The notes under the pieces: generated by a model
The model's input: the letters and a program-made list of their open reading frames with translations, nothing else
Told to the model about the DNA's origin: nothing
Database searches by the model: none
From: a virus
Strand: one strand, 5' to 3'
IMG/VR virus record: IMGVR_UViG_3300043410_001471
Coordinates: 64,001 to 128,000 of that record
Length of the DNA stretch: 64,000 nucleotides
Position numbers and translations under genes: made by a program
Shown: positions 60,760-64,000 of the stretch, one piece after another
Layout of the letters: the number at the start of each line of letters is the position of its first letter
How positions within the stretch are numbered: position 1 is the stretch's first letter

Positions 60760-61302
60760 ATGCCAGCAGTATCAAAAGCACAACAACGATTTATGGGCAT
60801 GGTTCATGCAGCTGATAAAGGAGAAACTCCTGCATCACCTGAAGTAGCAAAAGTAGCAGCTTCTATGGATGATAAAGATGCTAAAGATTTTGCATCAACA
60901 TCTCATAAAGGATTGCCTGATAAAATCAAAGAATTTATAGTAAGAGAAGCTAGAGGTGTTAAATCAATCCAAAATGATTATATGAAAACAGTTAATGCTA
61001 TTGCACAAACTTTGGAATCATATAAGCAGGCTAAAGGAACTTCAAATGAAAAGAAATTTGTTGAAAGATTGAAACAACTACAAACTTTAAAAAAGAAATT
61101 TGCTAAAGAATTGGATGATAAGGTTAGTGGATTGTATAAAGATGTTGAGTTAAAAGCCGATGTGGATGAAATGAACACAAGTGGTGCAGCTGGAGAATAC
61201 AATACTCCATTTGCATTTGGTAAAAAAGAAGATGAGAAATCCAAAGGTAAAAGACAAGCAGATTTGACTGGATATTCGGTAGTTAAGGAAATTAAAAAAT
61301 AA
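60760..61302 (+). CDS. DUF3008-like protein
   Basis: The N-terminal 55 residues (PAVSKAQQRFMGMVHA, GETPASPEVAKVA, DAKDFASTSHKGLP) match the DUF3008 signature almost word for word. The DUF is widespread in phages and bacteria and of unknown function. The remaining part is a basic, helical extension (IQNDYMKTVNAIAQTLESY, QTLKKKFAKEL), longer than the minimal domain, ending in a charged tail. Its place between portal and protease suggests a head protein. Confidence 0.8.
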   Translation: MPAVSKAQQRFMGMVHAADKGETPASPEVAKVAASMDDKDAKDFASTSHKGLPDKIKEFIVREARGVKSIQNDYMKTVNAIAQTLESYKQAKGTSNEKKFVERLKQLQTLKKKFAKELDDKVSGLYKDVELKADVDEMNTSGAAGEYNTPFAFGKKEDEKSKGKRQADLTGYSVVKEIKK

Positions 61303-61304
61303 TC

Positions 61305-61313
61305 ATATTTATA
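61305..61313 (+). promoter_or_regulatory. ATATTTATA box before the frameshift gene
   Basis: ATATTTATA in the 31-base gap, 20 bases before ATG 61334. Confidence 0.5.
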
Positions 61314-61333
61314 CAATATAAAGTATATTATAA

Positions 61334-61648
61334 ATGAAATTACATCAATTAAGAGAATTTGTTAAGCAAGTTGTAAAAGAAGAGCAAGATTATCAGCAAT
61401 TATTCAAACATATGTTGGATAAGACTGGTAAAGATATCAACTCTATGAGTGATGAAGATAAAAAGAAATTCTTCAGTGCCGTAGATACTGCTTACAAAGC
61501 AAAATCGGAGGGTAGATTAAGAGGGTATAACGAAGCTGAATTAACTGCTGGACAAAAGAAAATTGATGTGGATAATGATGGTGAGATTGAAGGTTCGGAT
61601 TTAGCAGCATTGAGAGCCAAAAATGAAGGGGCTCAAAAAAAAAAGTAA
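61334..61648 (+). CDS. Small head-region protein with EF-hand-like loop (frame 0 product)
   Basis: The 104-residue product has a helical N-terminus (KLHQLREFVKQVVKEE) and a loop VDNDGEIEGSDLAAL that looks like an EF-hand or dockerin-type calcium site. It ends at a run of ten A's: CAA AAA AAA AAG TAA. This contains the dnaX-like heptamer A AAA AAG in the correct phase directly before the stop. A -1 slip would extend it into the following frame to make about 242 residues. Role unknown; probably prohead-associated from position. Confidence 0.65.
   Translation: MKLHQLREFVKQVVKEEQDYQQLFKHMLDKTGKDINSMSDEDKKKFFSAVDTAYKAKSEGRLRGYNEAELTAGQKKIDVDNDGEIEGSDLAALRAKNEGAQKKK
61626..61645 (+). other. Candidate -1 ribosomal frameshift site
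   Basis: AAGGGG (61626-61631) lies 7 bases before the heptamer A AAA AAG (61639-61645), inside A10 (61635-61644). The zero-frame codons are AAA AAG followed by TAA (61646-61648). The -1 frame continues with Val-Asn-Glu-Asn-Leu and stays open to 62061. This resembles the E. coli dnaX arrangement, though no strong downstream hairpin was seen. Confidence 0.5.
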
Positions 61649-61692
61649 ATGAAAATTTAGCAATTGATATAGTAGCTACATTAGGTACTATT

Positions 61693-62061
61693 ATGGTTGC
61701 TAAAATTATATTTTATTATTTAGTGGATTTGGCAATTAAAGGAATGAAATATTTCCAAGGAAAGTCGGAACACAAAAAAGAAGTTAAAAAGATTTTAGAT
61801 TATATATCGGATGATACAAAAGTAATATCAGATATAGCTAAAATGGTAGACCCGAAAAAAGGAATTGATAACACAACGGCTGATAAAATTGTAAATTTAC
61901 CAAGAGTAAAAACTCAAATAATAAAAGTGAGTGATTCTACAAATGGTGAATTGAGTGAAACCGAATTAGAAAATGAATTAAAGACAATTATAATTAAGTC
62001 TTGGAACGATTCATCGATAATTGATAACGCAGTTGAAAAGGTAAAAAAAGATATAAAATAA
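61693..62061 (+). CDS. Membrane-segment protein, alone or as the -1 frameshift extension
   Basis: The frame is open from 61627, after the stop at 61624, but has no ATG before 61693. The codons before it read sensibly (NENLAIDIVATLGTI) and extend a hydrophobic segment that spans the first 17 residues from ATG 61693 (VAKIIFYYLVDLAIKG). This suggests the natural product includes upstream codons reached by the -1 slip. The remainder is a charged helical domain (KKEVKKILDYISDDTKV). If the A-run were miscounted by one, the two frames would simply be one gene of about 242 residues. Confidence 0.55.
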   Translation: MVAKIIFYYLVDLAIKGMKYFQGKSEHKKEVKKILDYISDDTKVISDIAKMVDPKKGIDNTTADKIVNLPRVKTQIIKVSDSTNGELSETELENELKTIIIKSWNDSSIIDNAVEKVKKDIK

Positions 62062-62062
62062 G

Positions 62063-62653
62063 ATGAGTAAAGGATTATTGATAGAAACCCATTTATTTGA
62101 AGCCAAACTTGTAGAACAAGATAATGGTACTTATTTAGTTAAGGGTATCCTACAAAGAGCAGGAGCTGCAAACCAAAATGGTAGAAGATATCCAAAAGAA
62201 ATCTTAATGAGAGAGTGTGAGAAATACCAACAACTTATTAAAGAAAGAAGAGCATTGGGTGAATTAGACCATCCGGATTCTCCAGTTATCAACTTAAAAA
62301 ATGTATCTCATAATATCAGAGAAATTTATTGGGAAGGTGATGATGTTTGTGGTGTAGTAGAAATTCTTTCAACTCCATCTGGTAATATCCTTAGAGAATT
62401 ATTAAAGAACAATATTCGTTTAGGTATCTCTTCAAGAGGTTTAGGTTCAGTAAAAGAATTGAGAGATGGAACTGTAATGGTTCAGGAAGATTTTGAATTG
62501 GTAGGTTGGGATTTTGTATCAAACCCATCAACGCATGGAGCATTTATGGCACCAATGAACGAATCTAAACAATGGGCAAAAATAGCAGAAGAATGTGGAA
62601 AGTTCTGCAAAGCACAAGATTTAATGAGAGAAATTATAATTGAATTAAACTAA
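62063..62653 (+). CDS. gp21: Prohead core protease
   Basis: The T4 gp21 family serine protease that cleaves the scaffold and capsid precursors during head maturation. LGELDHP carries the catalytic His (H70), and GISSRGLGSV the nucleophile Ser (S123 or S124), with the acidic third residue not obvious. NQNGRRYPKEIL near residues 37-48 is another family block, and GWDFVSNPSTHGAFM is the usual C-terminal motif. Length 196 is typical. It starts 2 bases after the previous stop. Confidence 0.93.
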   Translation: MSKGLLIETHLFEAKLVEQDNGTYLVKGILQRAGAANQNGRRYPKEILMRECEKYQQLIKERRALGELDHPDSPVINLKNVSHNIREIYWEGDDVCGVVEILSTPSGNILRELLKNNIRLGISSRGLGSVKELRDGTVMVQEDFELVGWDFVSNPSTHGAFMAPMNESKQWAKIAEECGKFCKAQDLMREIIIELN

Positions 62654-62658
62654 AACAT

Positions 62659-62913
62659 ATGGCAAAGTTAGTAAATCTAATACCAAAAAATAACATTGTA
62701 GTTAAAGAATCTTTAGATGATATGGATACAACATTACCATCTCAAGTAGAAAGATTTTTAGACAAAGCAGTAAATGCAATAAAAGGATATAATTTAACAA
62801 AGAAAAAAGAACAATTAGTAATTGCTAAGATTATAGATGCATTGAATTTAGATAAACAACAACTAATGACTGCTATTCAAAAAATTAAGAAAAACGATAT
62901 TTTAAAAAAATAA
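62659..62913 (+). CDS. Small helical protein next to the prohead protease, unknown
   Basis: The 84-residue basic protein has three predicted helices (SQVERFLDKAVNAIKGY, EQLVIAKIIDALNL, QLMTAIQKIKKNDIL). No named domain recognised. In T4 small prohead-core proteins (gp67, gp68) lie beside gp21, so a similar job is possible, though the sequence does not show it. It starts 6 bases after the protease. Confidence 0.5.
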   Translation: MAKLVNLIPKNNIVVKESLDDMDTTLPSQVERFLDKAVNAIKGYNLTKKKEQLVIAKIIDALNLDKQQLMTAIQKIKKNDILKK

Positions 62914-62914
62914 T

Positions 62915-63352
62915 ATGATACGTCTAAAAGATTTATTAAGTGAAGCTGAAGAACTTCAACAACTTCCAACGGAATTAAAAAGACATTTCTTAGAAATCAT
63001 TTCTACATATGGACAACATAGAGAGGGAATGGCTAGAAAATCGGATATCAGACAGGTTGCGGAAACTTTGGGTGGAATCGCAGATGCAGCGCAAGAATAT
63101 ACTTTAAGAGAAGGTGGTGATTGGTTTGACAGAGTTACGATTAAGCGTAATATGGGTGAACTTAAAAAATTACAAGCTGCATTTGAAAAAGAAGCAGTTG
63201 AAGCAAAAGCACAAGAACAAAGATTAGAATCATTATATGAAGATATGGGGCATGTGTTAGGAAGATATTTTGAAATAGCAGATGTATCTGAAGATGTAAT
63301 GAAGCAAAGATTAGGATTACAAGAATGTAAAACTTGCAAAAAATTAAAATAA
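62915..63352 (+). CDS. Helical head-region protein with C-terminal CxxC, unknown
   Basis: The 145-residue protein is helical, begins IRLKDLLSEAEELQQLPTEL and has EGGDWFDRVTIKRNM in the middle, followed by a long charged helix. It ends QECKTCKKLK, a lone CxxC. I associate the WFDRVTIKRNM pattern with a conserved protein of marine T4-like phages, function unknown. It abuts the following Dps-like gene (stop followed at once by ATG). Confidence 0.55.
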   Translation: MIRLKDLLSEAEELQQLPTELKRHFLEIISTYGQHREGMARKSDIRQVAETLGGIADAAQEYTLREGGDWFDRVTIKRNMGELKKLQAAFEKEAVEAKAQEQRLESLYEDMGHVLGRYFEIADVSEDVMKQRLGLQECKTCKKLK

Positions 63353-63724
63353 ATGGAAGAATTAGCATCGTTATTATTACAAAGTAGAACTCAATCACAT
63401 TCATTTCATTTAGGAGTTAGGGGAGTTGGAGCACACTCTGCTCATTTGGCATTAGGTGATTACTATAATTCCATTGGTGATTTAATTGATGGATTGGTTG
63501 AAACATATCAAGGTAAAGAAGGATTGATTCAAATTTCAGGTATTGGAACATTGGATAAAAATAATGATATTAAAAACATTATTAAATATTTCGAAACACT
63601 TTGTGGTATGGTAGCTAGACTAAGACAGAATCCAAAATTACAAGATAGTTGGATTCAAAATGATATCGATACAGTTGTATCTTTATTATATAGAACAAAA
63701 TATAAGTTGGTAAATCACCAATAA
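63353..63724 (+). CDS. Dps/ferritin-like protein (DUF5856-like)
   Basis: LLQSRTQSHSFHLGVRG followed by SAHLALGDYYNSIGDLIDGLVETYQG is the DUF5856 pattern, a four-helix-bundle family of phages that resembles Dps-type DNA-protection proteins. H15 and H18, an acidic D/E pair in the second helix and YYN are in the positions where ferroxidase-like ligands could lie, but iron binding is not proven. Length 123 is standard. Last gene of its unit: a strong terminator starts 17 bases after the stop. Confidence 0.75.
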   Translation: MEELASLLLQSRTQSHSFHLGVRGVGAHSAHLALGDYYNSIGDLIDGLVETYQGKEGLIQISGIGTLDKNNDIKNIIKYFETLCGMVARLRQNPKLQDSWIQNDIDTVVSLLYRTKYKLVNHQ

Positions 63725-63740
63725 AATAAAAAAAAATTAA

Positions 63741-63768
63741 AAACCTCAAAGAAATTTGGGGTTTTTCT
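63741..63768 (+). terminator. Strong intrinsic terminator
   Basis: AAACCTCAAA (63741-63750), loop GAAA, TTTGGGGTTT (63755-63764) with one G-T pair, then a T-rich tail. A ten-pair stem with a tetraloop ends the portal-to-Dps unit. Confidence 0.88.
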
Positions 63769-63788
63769 TTAGTTTTCTAAAAAACTAT

Positions 63789-63797
63789 ATATTTATT
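63789..63797 (+). promoter_or_regulatory. ATATTTATT box of the capsid-region unit
   Basis: ATATTTATT directly after the terminator, preceded by TTAGTTTTCTAAA (63769-63781), which also precedes the box at 18372. No gene lies between 63725 and 63942. Confidence 0.5.
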
Positions 63798-63942
63798 CTC
63801 AAATATCCTTTCTCATAAAGGATTTAAAAACTAATAGTTGATTAATGAATACCCTTCTCTATAAGGTGTGACCGAACAATCAACATAATTCTATTGGAGT
63901 TTCCTACAAATAACTTCACAATCAAAACAAGGAGAAAACAAG
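63798..63942 (+). promoter_or_regulatory. Structured 5' leader with a real Shine-Dalgarno site
   Basis: Hairpin 1: ATCCTTT (63805-63811), loop CTCAT, AAAGGAT (63817-63823). An outer stem, GTTGATT (63837-63843) with AATCAAC (63878-63884), encloses a second, weaker hairpin of similar sequence (CCTTCTCTATAAGG). AAGGAG (63929-63934) lies 8 bases before the ATG at 63943. It is the clearest Shine-Dalgarno in the window. Confidence 0.6.
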
Positions 63943-64000
63943 ATGGCAAATTCAAAATTATTGAAAGAAGCAATCGCTGATGCCAAAGCCGTTAAAGAAA
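63943..64000 (+). CDS. Start of a capsid-assembly gene, probably prohead scaffold (gp22-like); 3' end outside window
   Basis: Only 19 codons are visible: ANSKLLKEAIADAKAVKE. The helical LKEAIADAKAVKE repeat is what I expect at the start of T4-like prohead core (gp22) proteins, and in T4 the order is gp21, gp22, gp23. A major capsid protein is the alternative. The strong ribosome binding site and structured leader suggest high expression. Too little sequence for a firm call. Confidence 0.5.
   Translation, partial: MANSKLLKEAIADAKAVKE

Noticed and set aside
61649-61660. ATG at 61649 just after the frameshift stop as a gene start
   Set aside because: Its frame stops after three codons (ATG AAA ATT TAG).
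1-64000. tRNA or other structural RNA genes
   Set aside because: Gaps are short and A/T-rich; no cloverleaf or known RNA motif was recognised by eye, apart from the leader at 63798-63942. A dedicated scan was not possible.

Overview
The window is part of the genome of a large, AT-rich contractile-tailed phage of T4-like organisation whose host is probably a member of the Bacteroidota. Phage identity rests on recognisable T4-type proteins: a gp6-like baseplate wedge protein, terminase large subunit (gp17), portal (gp20), prohead protease (gp21) and the start of a capsid-assembly gene. The host inference rests on four promoters of the Bacteroidota form (TTTG or TTTGG, 20 bases, TATCTTTG/A), on TTG and GTG starts with almost no Shine-Dalgarno sequences, and on a DUF5977-like domain in a tail protein. 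No integrase, transposase, tRNA or CRISPR array was seen. Every gene but one is on the + strand.

Layout. (1) 1-13.6 kb: baseplate and tail structural genes, beginning inside gp6 and including a 1659-residue baseplate/tail protein and two paralogous structural proteins. (2) 13.6-18.3 kb: a DNA-metabolism block with a T7-type endonuclease I, a short DnaG-type primase, a single-chain fusion of the SbcD/gp47 nuclease and SbcC/gp46 ATPase, and one convergent minus-strand gene for a 59-residue DNA-binding-like protein. (3) 18.4-23.5 kb: a 1182-residue fibre with a C-terminal S74 chaperone and a 514-residue cysteine-rich adhesin candidate. (4) 23.5-49.4 kb: about 26 tightly coupled genes that look like sugar and small-molecule chemistry: glycosyltransferases, two GT7 galactosyltransferases interrupted by a laminin-G-like domain, three NAD-dependent epimerases, an RmlC-like epimerase, two radical-SAM enzymes, three 2-oxoglutarate/Fe(II) oxygenases, two halves of a thiamine-diphosphate enzyme, five SGNH-type proteins, two HAD-like proteins and two methyltransferases. 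(5) 49.4-54.3 kb: a 39-residue protein and a 1562-residue multidomain protein (nucleotidyltransferase, HExxH, KxDG). (6) 54.3-64 kb: packaging and head genes (terminase, portal, protease, a Dps-like protein), ending in a structured leader and the first codons of a scaffold or capsid gene.

How the parts work together (inference). Regions 1, 3 and 6 build the virion; region 2 handles recombination and replication. Region 4 lies directly behind the fibre genes, and its contents resemble an O-antigen or capsule locus more than nucleotide metabolism. The simplest model is that the phage makes and attaches an unusual, heavily decorated glycan, either on its own fibres or on the host surface. The LamG fold occurs both in the baseplate protein and inside the two galactosyltransferases, which would fit carbohydrate recognition by each.

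Regulation. Two promoter types are visible. One is the host-like type named above. The other is a repeated ATATTTATA/T box in the gaps before most structural transcription units, including one oriented toward the minus-strand gene. Two strong intrinsic terminators separate units at about 12.14 kb and 63.75 kb. A dnaX-like slippery site at 61639-61645 is placed to join two ORFs by a -1 frameshift.
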